In this document: positions 10,448 to 19,010 of the stretch, one piece after another
Numbering within the stretch: position 1 is the first letter of the stretch
Layout: each line of letters begins with the position of its first letter
Source: CAZLMW01 sp964560875
Lineage (GTDB): Bacteria; Myxococcota_A; UBA9042
Assembly (NCBI GenBank): GCA_964560875.1
Contig: CAZLMW010000036.1
Location: forward strand, 1-64,000
DNA length: 64,000 bases
Direction of reading: 5' to 3'
Made by a program: the position numbers and the translations under genes
The notes under the pieces: generated by a model
What the model saw: only the letters and a program-made list of their open reading frames with translations
Databases searched by the model: none
Told to the model about the DNA's origin: nothing

Positions 10448-11422
10448 ATGCCACCAAATCCCACCGATGAACAGAACAGCGAGGGCGCTTTCGGGTGGCT
10501 GCTCAAGACGATCGATGGAGCGAAGGCGCGGCTTTCCGTGCGTCTGCCGGTGATCAGCAGGGCTGTGACGATCGGCTTGCGGGCCGAGATCATCGATCGT
10601 GCGGCGGCCCTGGCGCTCTTCAGCATGCTGGCGGCGGTTCCGGCGCTGCTCGGTGCGTTTTCGGCGGCTGGTTTTCTGCTCGGCAAATTCGACGACATGG
10701 CCCAGATCGCGGGGTACGAAGTCGCAAGCGAGCCGATCATGAAGAAGCTCATCGCTTTCGTCCAGCAGCTGTTGCCGGGCGTGACGTGGGACCCAGCAGC
10801 GCTCGCGCACCAGCTCGTGGAACATCGGGCGGAAAACGGCGTCTACGGAACGGTGGCGGCGGTCACTCTCGGCCTCGGCGTGTTTGCCCGCCTCGACGCA
10901 GCGATCCGCGTGACTCTCGGGCGTAAGAGACGTTCGGCGTGGCGGGCGGCGGGCTCGATGTCGCTCGTGTTCATCTTCATGGGGTTGTTGGCCGCCCTGC
11001 TCGTCTTCGCGGCGCCGTTGACGCAGTGGTGGATGACCACAACGCAGGTGAAGGTCGCGGCGTTTTCGGAGGACTTGTCGGCGTGGCTGCCGTCGCTGTT
11101 CGCCGCCGGTCAGGCGCTGCCGATCGCGATCGGGTTCTTCATCATCGTGCGCTGGTCGGCGGGCTCGAGGCGGCTCGGCAAGCGACGGATCGCGGTGGCG
11201 GCCGTGCTCTATGCGCTGCTCTGGTTCCTCGGCCAACGAGCGTTCACGCTATACGTCGCCGAGGTGATCGCGATGAACGCGATCTACGGCACGCTGACCG
11301 GTGTGTTGGCGCTGATGCTCTGGCTCTACTATGCCGCGATCGCGTTCTTGGCAGTGGTCGCGATGCTCGCGGCGTACGTGGCGAACCGCGATGGGCTTTT
11401 GCCCGACGATCGGCCCCTGTAG
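10448..11422 (+). CDS. YihY/virulence factor BrkB family membrane protein
   Basis: Polytopic inner-membrane protein of about 324 residues with six predicted helices. Family features are RAAALALFSMLAAVPALLGAF near the first helix and IYGTLTGVLALMLWLYYAAIAFL near the last (the YGsl..v..lllWlY.s motif). BrkB/YihY proteins were once called ribonuclease BN; their role is still unclear. I favour ATG at 10448 (MPPNPT), with GGAG directly upstream. A TTG 18 codons earlier (10394) would overlap the divergent promoter region shared with the DUF4956 gene. It is followed at 78 bases by the PTPS-family gene that opens the mevalonate operon. Confidence 0.88.
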   Translation: MPPNPTDEQNSEGAFGWLLKTIDGAKARLSVRLPVISRAVTIGLRAEIIDRAAALALFSMLAAVPALLGAFSAAGFLLGKFDDMAQIAGYEVASEPIMKKLIAFVQQLLPGVTWDPAALAHQLVEHRAENGVYGTVAAVTLGLGVFARLDAAIRVTLGRKRRSAWRAAGSMSLVFIFMGLLAALLVFAAPLTQWWMTTTQVKVAAFSEDLSAWLPSLFAAGQALPIAIGFFIIVRWSAGSRRLGKRRIAVAAVLYALLWFLGQRAFTLYVAEVIAMNAIYGTLTGVLALMLWLYYAAIAFLAVVAMLAAYVANRDGLLPDDRPL

Positions 11423-11499
11423 GCTCGCGCTCCGATCGGCAGCAAGCCCGGGCGCTGACAGCGGACCGGGTAAGAGATCACGCCCCCTCGGAGTGAAAG

Positions 11500-12012
11500 A
11501 TGGCCACCGGAAAGCCCATGGAACGCCACGGCATTCGGCTCTACAAGCAGTACTTCAACTTCGGCTCGGCGCACTTCCTCATCTTCGCCGACGGCACGCG
11601 CGAAGAGCTGCACGGGCACAACTACCGCGCCACGCTCGAACTGGACTCGGAGCTCGACGACGCCAACCTCGTGGCGGACTTCCTCGTCGTCAAACCGATC
11701 TTCAAGGCGGTGTGCGATAGCCTGGACCACCGCACGCTGATTCCGCTCCGCAACCAGCACCTGCAGGTGGATGCCGACGAAAAAGAGGTGACGGTGCTGT
11801 ATCGCGACGACCGCTACATTTTTCCGATCCGAGACGTGTGCCTGCTCGACATCGAGAACACGGCGAGTGAGCTGCTGGCGCGTTTCATCTGTCGGCAGTT
11901 CATCGACAAACTCAGCGCCGAGTTGCCTCAACTTCGGCCGCAGCGCGTGATGGTGACCGTGGAAGAATCGCCGGGACAGAGCGCCGTCTACGAGCTCAGG
12001 TTCGACGCGTGA
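11500..12012 (+). CDS. 6-pyruvoyl-tetrahydropterin synthase (PTPS/QueD) family protein
   Basis: A 170-residue T-fold enzyme of the PTPS/6-carboxytetrahydropterin synthase family. The zinc-binding histidines are visible in FGSAHFL and LHGHNY, and VADFLVVKPIF plus SLDHRTLIP match the conserved core. The catalytic Cys that normally lies just before HGHNY (C-x3-HGHNY) is absent; the segment reads DGTREELHGHNY. The reaction may therefore differ from classical PTPS or QueD. ATG at 11500 has GGAG six bases upstream. Its stop overlaps the GTG of the next gene (GTGA), so it is the first cistron of the isoprenoid operon, an unexpected partner. Confidence 0.88.
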   Translation: MATGKPMERHGIRLYKQYFNFGSAHFLIFADGTREELHGHNYRATLELDSELDDANLVADFLVVKPIFKAVCDSLDHRTLIPLRNQHLQVDADEKEVTVLYRDDRYIFPIRDVCLLDIENTASELLARFICRQFIDKLSAELPQLRPQRVMVTVEESPGQSAVYELRFDA

Positions 12013-13979
12013 ACGATCAACAGCCGGCGCCGATGCCCGCTTTCGCCAGCGACCCAGCGGCGGTTCTTGCTGCGGGACTGGCCGGCGTCGTGCTCGTCGC
12101 GATCTCGGCTGGCGGCCCGTCGTGGCTGGACTCTGCCGAGTTGATCGCGGCAGCCCGAGAGTTGGGCGGCATTCATCCCCCAGGGCACCCGGCATGGCTG
12201 TCGCTGGCGGGGCTCGCAGAGTGGCTTCCGATCGGTGCCTACAGCGCGCGCGTGGTCTGGCTCAGCGCGATCTTTGGGGCGCTAGCCGTCGCTCTTACAG
12301 TGCGCCTGGCCCGTCGCGCGATGGGGCCGTTTGGCACGACGACCGCTGGATCCTGGTGGGCGTTTGGGGCCGGCGTCGCTGTGGCTTCGTCGGGCTCGAT
12401 GTGGCTCTTCGGTGGGCGCGCCGAGGTCTACACGCTCGCGCTGGCCAGCAACCTCTGGGCCATCGACGCGGCGCTTCGGGCAGGTGACGCGGCCGAACGC
12501 GGAGATCTGCGGCCCGGCCCGGTCGTCGAGACCGCCGTCGCGGTCGCCGTCGGTCTGCTCAATCATCACTACATTACGCTGTTTGCGCTGCCGGCGGTCG
12601 CCGTCGCCGGGTGGCCGGCATTGATGAGCCTGGGCCGCGGTCGCCCTCGTGTTCTGCTGACCGCCGTTGCGGTCGCCGCTTTCGCCGGCCTCGCGTACCT
12701 CGCGCCGAGCCTGCGGTCGCTCGCCGACACCGAGATGCAATGGGGCGATCCAGCGACGCCGCTCGGCTTCTGGCAGGGCATCACGGCCGCGCATTTTCAG
12801 CGATCAGTCACCGAGTCCAATGTCGCGATCGGCGACAACTTGCTCGTGCTTTTCGGGGCCCTCGCGGCCCGCACCGGTCCGATCGTCGCCGCGGTTGGCT
12901 TCGTCGGGCTCGGACTCGGCGGCTTGCAGCGACGGCGGGCATGGTTGGCGGTCGCGGTGGCCGCCCTGGGAGCGCTCGCAACAAAGGCGCTGATGGCGAT
13001 CAACACCGGCAACCCGGACGACTACGGTTACACGGCTCTGGCCGCGGCAGCCCTCGGGATCGGCATCGCCTCGTTTGGCGCGATGGTCTTCGGAGCGGAA
13101 GGCCCGTTGCGTCGCTTGGCAGCGAGCCGACGTCGACGGCTGAGTTTCTTCGTGCTGCCATGGCTGCTGTTGATGTGCGCGCTGCAGGCGTTCGGCCAGT
13201 GGTATGACCCGGACGTCAACCTCGCCGGGATGCGTTCGCCGGACATCGTTGACGGGCACATGCGGCGCGTTTTCTCGCCGGGCGCCCTGTACCTCTCCAA
13301 CCAGCCGTTTCTCGCGTTCAACGAACAGGCGTTTCGCATCGCCGAAGGGCGACGCCCCGACCTGACCGCCAGCCACCTGTCGTTCCGAACGGGCGATACG
13401 GATGGGGGCAAACGATTCGCGCGCTGGCTGTCGAAACGACGACCCGAAGTGGGCGGCCTTGCCCGTGTTTCTGTGCGCTTGAAGACCCCCGCCATCGGCA
13501 ACCTGCTCCCGCTGGTCAATCGTTGGGATGTTTTCGCGGAGCGCGACGCCGATATCCGCATTCCGCCGAGCGTCTACGGCTTCGACGCGTTCGCCAACCG
13601 CCTGCTCCGGCAGCCGGAGAGGGCCGTGGACTACACCGACGCCCAGGCAGCCGAGCGACATCAGCGCATCTGGAGCGCCCTGTATGAGCGGCTGGAACGG
13701 CTCGGACCGATCGACCGGCAGACGCGCGAAGTCCTGGTGTGGCAGCACGCGATCGAGGCAGCCGGGGCGCTCCGGATGGGCCGCGTGGAGACGGCGCGGG
13801 GCGAGCTCGAGCTTGCGCAGAAGCTCGCACCTCGCGACGCGACCCTCCGAGTCCTGCAGTGGCGCCTCAACGCGCTGGAAGATCGGCATCGCAGCGGGGA
13901 TTCTCGCGGCTATCGAGCCTTGTGGGCGCGGTACAATCGGATGCCCCTGGATGCGCTGACGAGCCCGGATCTGCCATGA
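12009..13979 (+). CDS. TMEM260/DUF2723-like multi-pass membrane protein
   Basis: A 656-residue protein with about ten transmembrane segments in its first 400 residues and a soluble C-terminal part. The segment WLDSAELIAAARELG followed by IHPPGHPAWLSL is the signature of the DUF2723/TMEM260 family, GT-C-fold glycosyltransferase-like proteins that use lipid-linked sugars; the acidic residue pair sits where the metal- or donor-binding Asp/Glu is expected. It begins with GTG overlapping the PTPS stop, and its TGA overlaps the ATG of fni. A lipid-linked donor would need polyprenyl phosphate, the product line of the genes that follow. That functional link is inference. Confidence 0.75.
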   Translation: MNDQQPAPMPAFASDPAAVLAAGLAGVVLVAISAGGPSWLDSAELIAAARELGGIHPPGHPAWLSLAGLAEWLPIGAYSARVVWLSAIFGALAVALTVRLARRAMGPFGTTTAGSWWAFGAGVAVASSGSMWLFGGRAEVYTLALASNLWAIDAALRAGDAAERGDLRPGPVVETAVAVAVGLLNHHYITLFALPAVAVAGWPALMSLGRGRPRVLLTAVAVAAFAGLAYLAPSLRSLADTEMQWGDPATPLGFWQGITAAHFQRSVTESNVAIGDNLLVLFGALAARTGPIVAAVGFVGLGLGGLQRRRAWLAVAVAALGALATKALMAINTGNPDDYGYTALAAAALGIGIASFGAMVFGAEGPLRRLAASRRRRLSFFVLPWLLLMCALQAFGQWYDPDVNLAGMRSPDIVDGHMRRVFSPGALYLSNQPFLAFNEQAFRIAEGRRPDLTASHLSFRTGDTDGGKRFARWLSKRRPEVGGLARVSVRLKTPAIGNLLPLVNRWDVFAERDADIRIPPSVYGFDAFANRLLRQPERAVDYTDAQAAERHQRIWSALYERLERLGPIDRQTREVLVWQHAIEAAGALRMGRVETARGELELAQKLAPRDATLRVLQWRLNALEDRHRSGDSRGYRALWARYNRMPLDALTSPDLP

Positions 13980-15025
13980 CCCATCGCGACGACCACGCCC
14001 AGCTCGCCACGCGCAAGACCGAACACCTCTCGATCGCGCTCAACGACGCCAGCGTCCAGCGCCCGGGGGCCGGCAACGGACTGGCAGCCTACCGTTTCGA
14101 AGCCCAATCGCTCCCTGAGCTGGACCTGGACGCGATCGATCTGCGTTGCCGCGTACTCGGCAAGAACCTGCGCGCGCCGCTGTTGATCGGGGCGATGACA
14201 GGCGGCACGAATGACGCAGGCGCGATCAATCGCATCCTCGCGCAGGCAGCAGAACGCTGCGGGGTCGGTTTCTGCCTCGGTTCGCAGCGACCAATGATCG
14301 ACGGTGGCGTGGCCGCGGCGCAGACGTTTCAGCTTCGCGCGCTCGCCCCGTCGACCCTCCTGGTGGGAAACATCGGCGCGATACAGCTGCGCGACAATCT
14401 CGACGGAAAGGGCCTCGAGAAGCTCGCCCGGGACGTCGGCGCGGACGCGATGTTTGTGCACCTCAACCCGCTCCAAGAGGCCGTCCAGCCCGAGGGCGAC
14501 CGCAATTGGAAGGGCGTATTGGACGCGATCGGCCGGGCCGTTTCGGCCTGCGAGCTGCCGGTGATGGTCAAGGAGGTGGGCGTCGGCTTGTCCGCATCCA
14601 CTCTCAAGGCGTTGTCGTTCACCGGTATCGCTGGAATCGAGACCGCGGGGGTTGGCGGCACGAGCTGGCCGCGCATCGAAGCCCTTCGCCACGGACAGCG
14701 AACCCCGCGAGCGATCGCGGGCGCCGTGTTAGCCGGATTCGGAACGCCGACCAGTGCGTCGATCGTCTACGCACGCACGGCTTTTCCCGGTCGCATCGTC
14801 GTGGCGTCGGGCGGGCTGCGAAACGGGCTTGAGGTCGCCAAGTGCATCGCCCTGGGTGCCGACGCTGCCGCGATGGCCTGGCCCTTTCTCGTCGCGGCGC
14901 AAGACGGCGTCGAAGCGGTCGTCAACGAGATCCAGGGCGTCATCGAGACCCTTCGCGTGACGATGTTCATGGTCGGGGCCCCGACGCTGTCGCACCTGGC
15001 GAACACCCCGCTGATTCGGGACTAA
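13976..15025 (+). CDS. fni: Isopentenyl-diphosphate delta-isomerase, type 2
   Basis: FMN-dependent type 2 IPP isomerase, which interconverts isopentenyl and dimethylallyl diphosphate. The product is 349 residues. It opens with RKTEHLSIAL, the conserved R-K-x-E/D-H start. It also has IGAMTGGT for FMN, HLNPLQEAVQPEGD with the catalytic Gln, KEVGVGLS, and GIETAGVGGTSWPRIE. The ATG at 13976 overlaps the upstream TGA, so translation is probably coupled; the frame stays open upstream but carries no family sequence. It is the first mevalonate-pathway cistron of the operon. Confidence 0.96.
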   Translation: MTHRDDHAQLATRKTEHLSIALNDASVQRPGAGNGLAAYRFEAQSLPELDLDAIDLRCRVLGKNLRAPLLIGAMTGGTNDAGAINRILAQAAERCGVGFCLGSQRPMIDGGVAAAQTFQLRALAPSTLLVGNIGAIQLRDNLDGKGLEKLARDVGADAMFVHLNPLQEAVQPEGDRNWKGVLDAIGRAVSACELPVMVKEVGVGLSASTLKALSFTGIAGIETAGVGGTSWPRIEALRHGQRTPRAIAGAVLAGFGTPTSASIVYARTAFPGRIVVASGGLRNGLEVAKCIALGADAAAMAWPFLVAAQDGVEAVVNEIQGVIETLRVTMFMVGAPTLSHLANTPLIRD

Positions 15026-15031
15026 ACGCCA

Positions 15032-15949
15032 GTGTTCGCGGGGATTGGGCACGGCAAGCTCATTGTCTGCGGCGAGCACTTCGTCTTGGATGGCGCGACC
15101 GCGCTTGCGGTAGGCCTCCCCAGCCTGCGGACAGAGGTCACCTGGCAAGCGGGCGCAGCAGACAGGGTCGAAACCGAAACCCAGCTGTCCGATGAAGCTC
15201 GAAGCGACTCGTTGGCGATGATCGCAGCGGCGCGCAAGGCGCTTGGGAACATCGGCCCCGGCACAGCCACCGTCGCATCGACAATTCCCGTGGCCCGTGG
15301 GGTCGGGTCCAGCGCGGCGTTTTCGGTAGCGCTTGTGCGGGCGCTCGCCGCGTCGGCCGGTCGGGCCCTTACGCTCACAGCACTCGTCGAGGCGTGCCGC
15401 CAGGTTGAAGACGTCGTGCACGGGCGCTCGTCGGGGATCGATCCGGCGGCAGCGGCCGCAGAGGGCGGGGTCTTGTTTCGCGACGGCGTCGTGATGGGGC
15501 CGGTGGAAGTCGCGGCCGGTGGACGGCTGGCGCGAGCGCGGTGGGTGCTCATCGACGTCGGGCCCGCCCCAGCAACCGCTGTTGCCATCGGACGAGCGAA
15601 CAAAGCCCGCATGCGACTGGGAACCGACGAATCGTCGCGCCTCGCCATGGCCGCAGACAGCGCCGCGCGAGCTGCTGCGGACGCCTTGCGAACGGATGAC
15701 ATCGACCAACTCGCCGCCGCCATGAACGCTAACGCGGCCGCCCTCATCCACCTCGACGTGCTCGACGACCGCATGACGACAGCCATGGAACGCGCGGCCG
15801 CAGCGGGGGCCATCGCGACCAAGCAGACAGGGGCTGGACTGGGTGGAAACGTGCTGGCCCTTGCACCCAGCGCACAGATCGCGCAAACAGTGGCGCGTCA
15901 CGTCGCCGAAGTCGCACACAGCGCCCGCACGGTCGCGATCACCCGTTGA
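15032..15949 (+). CDS. mvk: Mevalonate kinase
   Basis: GHMP-family kinase of 305 residues that phosphorylates mevalonate at C5. It begins GHGKLIVCGEHFVLDG, the mevalonate kinase N-terminal motif, then has the ATP-binding GVGSSAAFSVALVRAL, SGIDPAAAAAEGG around the catalytic Asp, and TGAGLGGNVLALA near the end. GTG at 15032 follows the fni stop by six bases. It is placed before mvaD and the phosphomevalonate kinase. Three GHMP proteins occur in a row here; this assignment rests on the CGEHFV start and the TGAGLGGN motif. Confidence 0.92.
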   Translation: MFAGIGHGKLIVCGEHFVLDGATALAVGLPSLRTEVTWQAGAADRVETETQLSDEARSDSLAMIAAARKALGNIGPGTATVASTIPVARGVGSSAAFSVALVRALAASAGRALTLTALVEACRQVEDVVHGRSSGIDPAAAAAEGGVLFRDGVVMGPVEVAAGGRLARARWVLIDVGPAPATAVAIGRANKARMRLGTDESSRLAMAADSAARAAADALRTDDIDQLAAAMNANAAALIHLDVLDDRMTTAMERAAAAGAIATKQTGAGLGGNVLALAPSAQIAQTVARHVAEVAHSARTVAITR

Positions 15950-15978
15950 CAGCGACCGTCGATGCCCAGGAGCACAAC

Positions 15979-16971
15979 ATGACCTACACGCGCGCAGCAG
16001 CTTTCGCTCCGATCAACATCGCGCTGGTCAAGTACTGGGGCAAACGCGACGACGAGCTCAACCTGCCGGCCGCATCAAGCATCTCCGTCACATTGGCCGA
16101 GCTCGGTTCGCTGACCGTCGTCGCGCCCGAAGAGAGCCTCGAAGCCAACATCATGGCGCTCAATGACAAGCCGCTGCAGGGCCCGGGGTTGCTGCGCGTC
16201 GCGCGAGTCATGCGGGCGATCCGCGAGCTGGCGGATACCGAAGTGCGCGCTGGCATCCGCAGCGTCAACACCGTGCCTACCGCCCAGGGACTCGCGTCGA
16301 GCTCATCTGCGTTCGCGTCCCTGGCCAAAGCCGCCGCCGCCGCCTACGGGCTCGACGCGGACGACGAGACATTGTCGCGCATCGCCCGCCTGGGTTCGGG
16401 TTCGGCGAGCCGTTCCGTCCACGGTGGCTGGGTAGAATGGCGCCGCGGCGTTCGTGACGACGGCCTCGATTCGGTGGCTGGGCTCGTCCAACCGCCCGAA
16501 CACTGGCCGCTGCGCGCGCTCGTTTGCCACGTCGATGTCGGCCAAAAGAAGATCTCGTCCACCGAAGGGATGCGGTGGACCCGGGAAACCTCGCCGTACT
16601 ACGACGGCTGGCTCAAGCGCTGCCGGCAGGACTACGACCACTGCAAGGTCGCCATCGCCGACCGCGACTTCCGCCTCCTGGCCGATATCGTCGAAGCAAA
16701 CTGCTTGGCGATGCACGCGGTCATGATGGCCACCGAGCCGCCGCTGATTTACTGGCAGCCGGCCACGCTCGCGATCATTCACGCCGTCCGCTCCCTGCGC
16801 GCCCAGGGCGCCGAGTGCCTGTTCACAATCGATGCCGGCCCGTCGGTCGTGGTGCTCTGCAGCGCGCGAGACGTGCGCATGGTCGCGGCCGAGTTGGGTC
16901 GCCTCGAGGGCATCGCGGTCACGACGCAGACCCGCATCTCGGGCGGCGCGCACCTCGTCCCCAATGGCTGA
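15979..16971 (+). CDS. mvaD: Diphosphomevalonate decarboxylase
   Basis: MvaD decarboxylates mevalonate 5-diphosphate with ATP to give isopentenyl diphosphate. The product is 330 residues. The N-terminal hallmark NIALVKYWGKRDDELNLPA and SSISVTL are present. It also has GLASSSSAFASLAKA for ATP, SGSASRSVHGGWVEW and TIDAGPSVVVLC with the catalytic Asp. I chose ATG at 15979, which has AGGAG seven bases upstream; a TTG at 15946 overlapping the mvk stop is less likely. Its end overlaps the next start by eight bases. Confidence 0.96.
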   Translation: MTYTRAAAFAPINIALVKYWGKRDDELNLPAASSISVTLAELGSLTVVAPEESLEANIMALNDKPLQGPGLLRVARVMRAIRELADTEVRAGIRSVNTVPTAQGLASSSSAFASLAKAAAAAYGLDADDETLSRIARLGSGSASRSVHGGWVEWRRGVRDDGLDSVAGLVQPPEHWPLRALVCHVDVGQKKISSTEGMRWTRETSPYYDGWLKRCRQDYDHCKVAIADRDFRLLADIVEANCLAMHAVMMATEPPLIYWQPATLAIIHAVRSLRAQGAECLFTIDAGPSVVVLCSARDVRMVAAELGRLEGIAVTTQTRISGGAHLVPNG

Positions 16972-17968
16972 GACCGTGGCGGGCACCGTGCCCGGCAAGC
17001 TGATGATCGCCGGCGAGTACGCGGTCCTCGATGGGCGCCATCGCGCGCTTTCCGTCGCTGTCGGCAGGCTGGTTGGCTGGCGGCTCAAGACGCCGGAATC
17101 GAACCCAAGAATCGACGTCGAGGCCTTCGACACCACGTTTTCATGGGTGCTCGGCGAAAAAGCGCCAGCCGGGATCGCGTCTGTCGTCGATGACGCATTG
17201 CGCGGGGCCGCGGGTGCCGGTTGGCCTCTGACCGGCTCGCTCCGCTTGAAGATCGCGGGCCAGGTGGACGGCGTGAAATTTGGGTTGGGCACAAGCGCGG
17301 CCACTGTCGTCGCCACTTTGCGGGCTTGTCGCGCCGGGCACGTTGGCTCGGCGGCGCACGATCGGACCGAAGCCGAGGCCCCGGAGGCCCGCGCACTCGC
17401 CGGGTTGGCCCACGCGATCCACTTCGCGATGCAAGGCGGCAAGGGCAGTGGCTACGACATCGGCACGATACAGGCCGGTGGAACTGTCGCTTACGACGCC
17501 TCGAATCGAAGCGCCATGCCCGTGTCGTGGCCCGGAGAGTTGTGGGCCCTGGCGCTGTTCACCGGCGAGGCGGCCAACACGCGAACGGCGATCCGCAAAA
17601 AGCCCACAGGCGCGCTTCGCGACGGGCTCGGTGAAGCCAGTGAACGGCTGATCGACACCTGGACGACCGGCGACGTGGCTTCGATTCTGCGCGGCCTGGA
17701 CCGCTGCCAGCGAGCGTTCGACGAAGCGGTCCAAGCCGGGACGATGCTGCCTTCGAAGGCCGTGGAGACCACCTGCGGCTGGATCCGCGAACGCGGTGGA
17801 GTTGCCCGCGTATCCGGCGCAGGCGGGGGCGACTGTGTGCTCGCGTTCGGAACCGGCGCTGCACTCCGGGACAAACTGCTCACCGATTGGGCCGCGCGCG
17901 ACGGGCTCTGCGTGCATCGACTGCCCGAAGACATCGCGCCATCAACCGGAGCCGTCCGTGAAAGCTGA
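16964..17968 (+). CDS. Phosphomevalonate kinase
   Basis: GHMP-family kinase of 334 residues, assigned as phosphomevalonate kinase of the classical mevalonate route. It begins VPGKLMIAGEYAVLDG (the G-K-L-x-x-x-G-E-Y-A-V-L start of bacterial Pmk), and has FGLGTSAATVVATL for ATP, GKGSGYDIGTIQAGG and VSGAGGGDCVLAFG. Its place between mvaD and a prenyl synthase completes the pathway. The start codon at 16964 lies inside the end of mvaD. With mvk and mvaD it takes mevalonate to IPP. Confidence 0.93.
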   Translation: MAETVAGTVPGKLMIAGEYAVLDGRHRALSVAVGRLVGWRLKTPESNPRIDVEAFDTTFSWVLGEKAPAGIASVVDDALRGAAGAGWPLTGSLRLKIAGQVDGVKFGLGTSAATVVATLRACRAGHVGSAAHDRTEAEAPEARALAGLAHAIHFAMQGGKGSGYDIGTIQAGGTVAYDASNRSAMPVSWPGELWALALFTGEAANTRTAIRKKPTGALRDGLGEASERLIDTWTTGDVASILRGLDRCQRAFDEAVQAGTMLPSKAVETTCGWIRERGGVARVSGAGGGDCVLAFGTGAALRDKLLTDWAARDGLCVHRLPEDIAPSTGAVRES

Positions 17969-18974
17969 CCTCGGCATCGACCGATTTCGTACTCCTCTCG
18001 AAGACGCGGTCCGGCGCGCGTGCACCGTCTCGCCTGTGGACGGCGTCGCCGACGGGCTCGGTCAAAAACTGGGCGCGGAGCTTGTCGACCAGGTGCTCGC
18101 GACCGGTGGAAAACGCCTGCGAGGCCTTCTTCCGCCCGCCCTTGTCACGTTGGAAGGTGGGGACGTCGACGCTGCCATCGAGGTCGGCGCGGCCATCGAA
18201 GCGATCCACAACGGGACGCTGGTTCACGACGATATCCAGGACCGCGACACGCTGCGACGCGGCCAACCGACTCTTTGGACGGTCGAAGGCATCCCCCAAG
18301 CCATCAACGCGGGCGATCTGCTGCTCATCGCGCCGATCGTCGCCGTGCTGCAGTCCGAGGCCATCGCCGCAGACGCGCGAGCCGATGTCGCCACCCTCGT
18401 CGCCGGCGCGCTCACCGAGACGATCCGCGGGCAGGTGGCAGACGTGGCCCTTCGAGACGCCGCCGGCGCAGACCTCGACACCGTCTCCGCCATCGCGTGC
18501 GCCAAGACCAGCCCCCTGTTTGCAGCTGCTCTGCGTGGCGCTGCCATCATCTTGGGGGCGAACAAATCACGGCTCGACGCCGCCACGCGTGCCGGCCGAC
18601 GCATCGGTCTCGCGTTCCAGATCCGCGACGACCTGCTCGACGCAACGGGCACCAAGGGACGCGGACTGGCGGGCGCCGATTTTCGCGAGGGCAAACCGAC
18701 CTGGCCCGTACTCGCAGCCTGCAACCAGGCACCTGCATCCGAAGTCCGCGAGCTGCGCGACACCCTCCGCGCCGCGGCGAACGGACACGCGCCCAACGAA
18801 GCGACAGTCCAGCGCTGGCTATCGTGGACGGCACGCTACGACGGGATCCGCGTCGCAAAGGACACGCTCAACCGCGGCCTCGACGAAGCTGAAAAGGACG
18901 CGCGACAGGCGTTCGATGCCGGCTACGTTGTGATTGAAGCGCTCTGCGGACGCTTGCGCATGATCGACGGCTGA
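17958..18974 (+). CDS. Polyprenyl diphosphate synthase (geranylgeranyl-type)
   Basis: Trans-prenyltransferase of about 338 residues that elongates DMAPP with IPP units. The first Asp-rich motif is HDDIQDRDTLRRG and the second is FQIRDDLLDATG. GKRLRG corresponds to the IPP-binding GKR, and REGKPTWPVL to the C-terminal part. Residues four and five before the first DDxxD are Thr and Gly, small, which suggests C20 or longer products, not FPP; chain length needs assay. GTG at 17958 lies inside the end of the kinase gene. It ends the operon; the next gene is convergent. Confidence 0.92.
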   Translation: MKADLGIDRFRTPLEDAVRRACTVSPVDGVADGLGQKLGAELVDQVLATGGKRLRGLLPPALVTLEGGDVDAAIEVGAAIEAIHNGTLVHDDIQDRDTLRRGQPTLWTVEGIPQAINAGDLLLIAPIVAVLQSEAIAADARADVATLVAGALTETIRGQVADVALRDAAGADLDTVSAIACAKTSPLFAAALRGAAIILGANKSRLDAATRAGRRIGLAFQIRDDLLDATGTKGRGLAGADFREGKPTWPVLAACNQAPASEVRELRDTLRAAANGHAPNEATVQRWLSWTARYDGIRVAKDTLNRGLDEAEKDARQAFDAGYVVIEALCGRLRMIDG

Positions 18975-19010
18975 CGGCCCGCACGTCACCAGGACATCTG
19001 AACCGGACAG

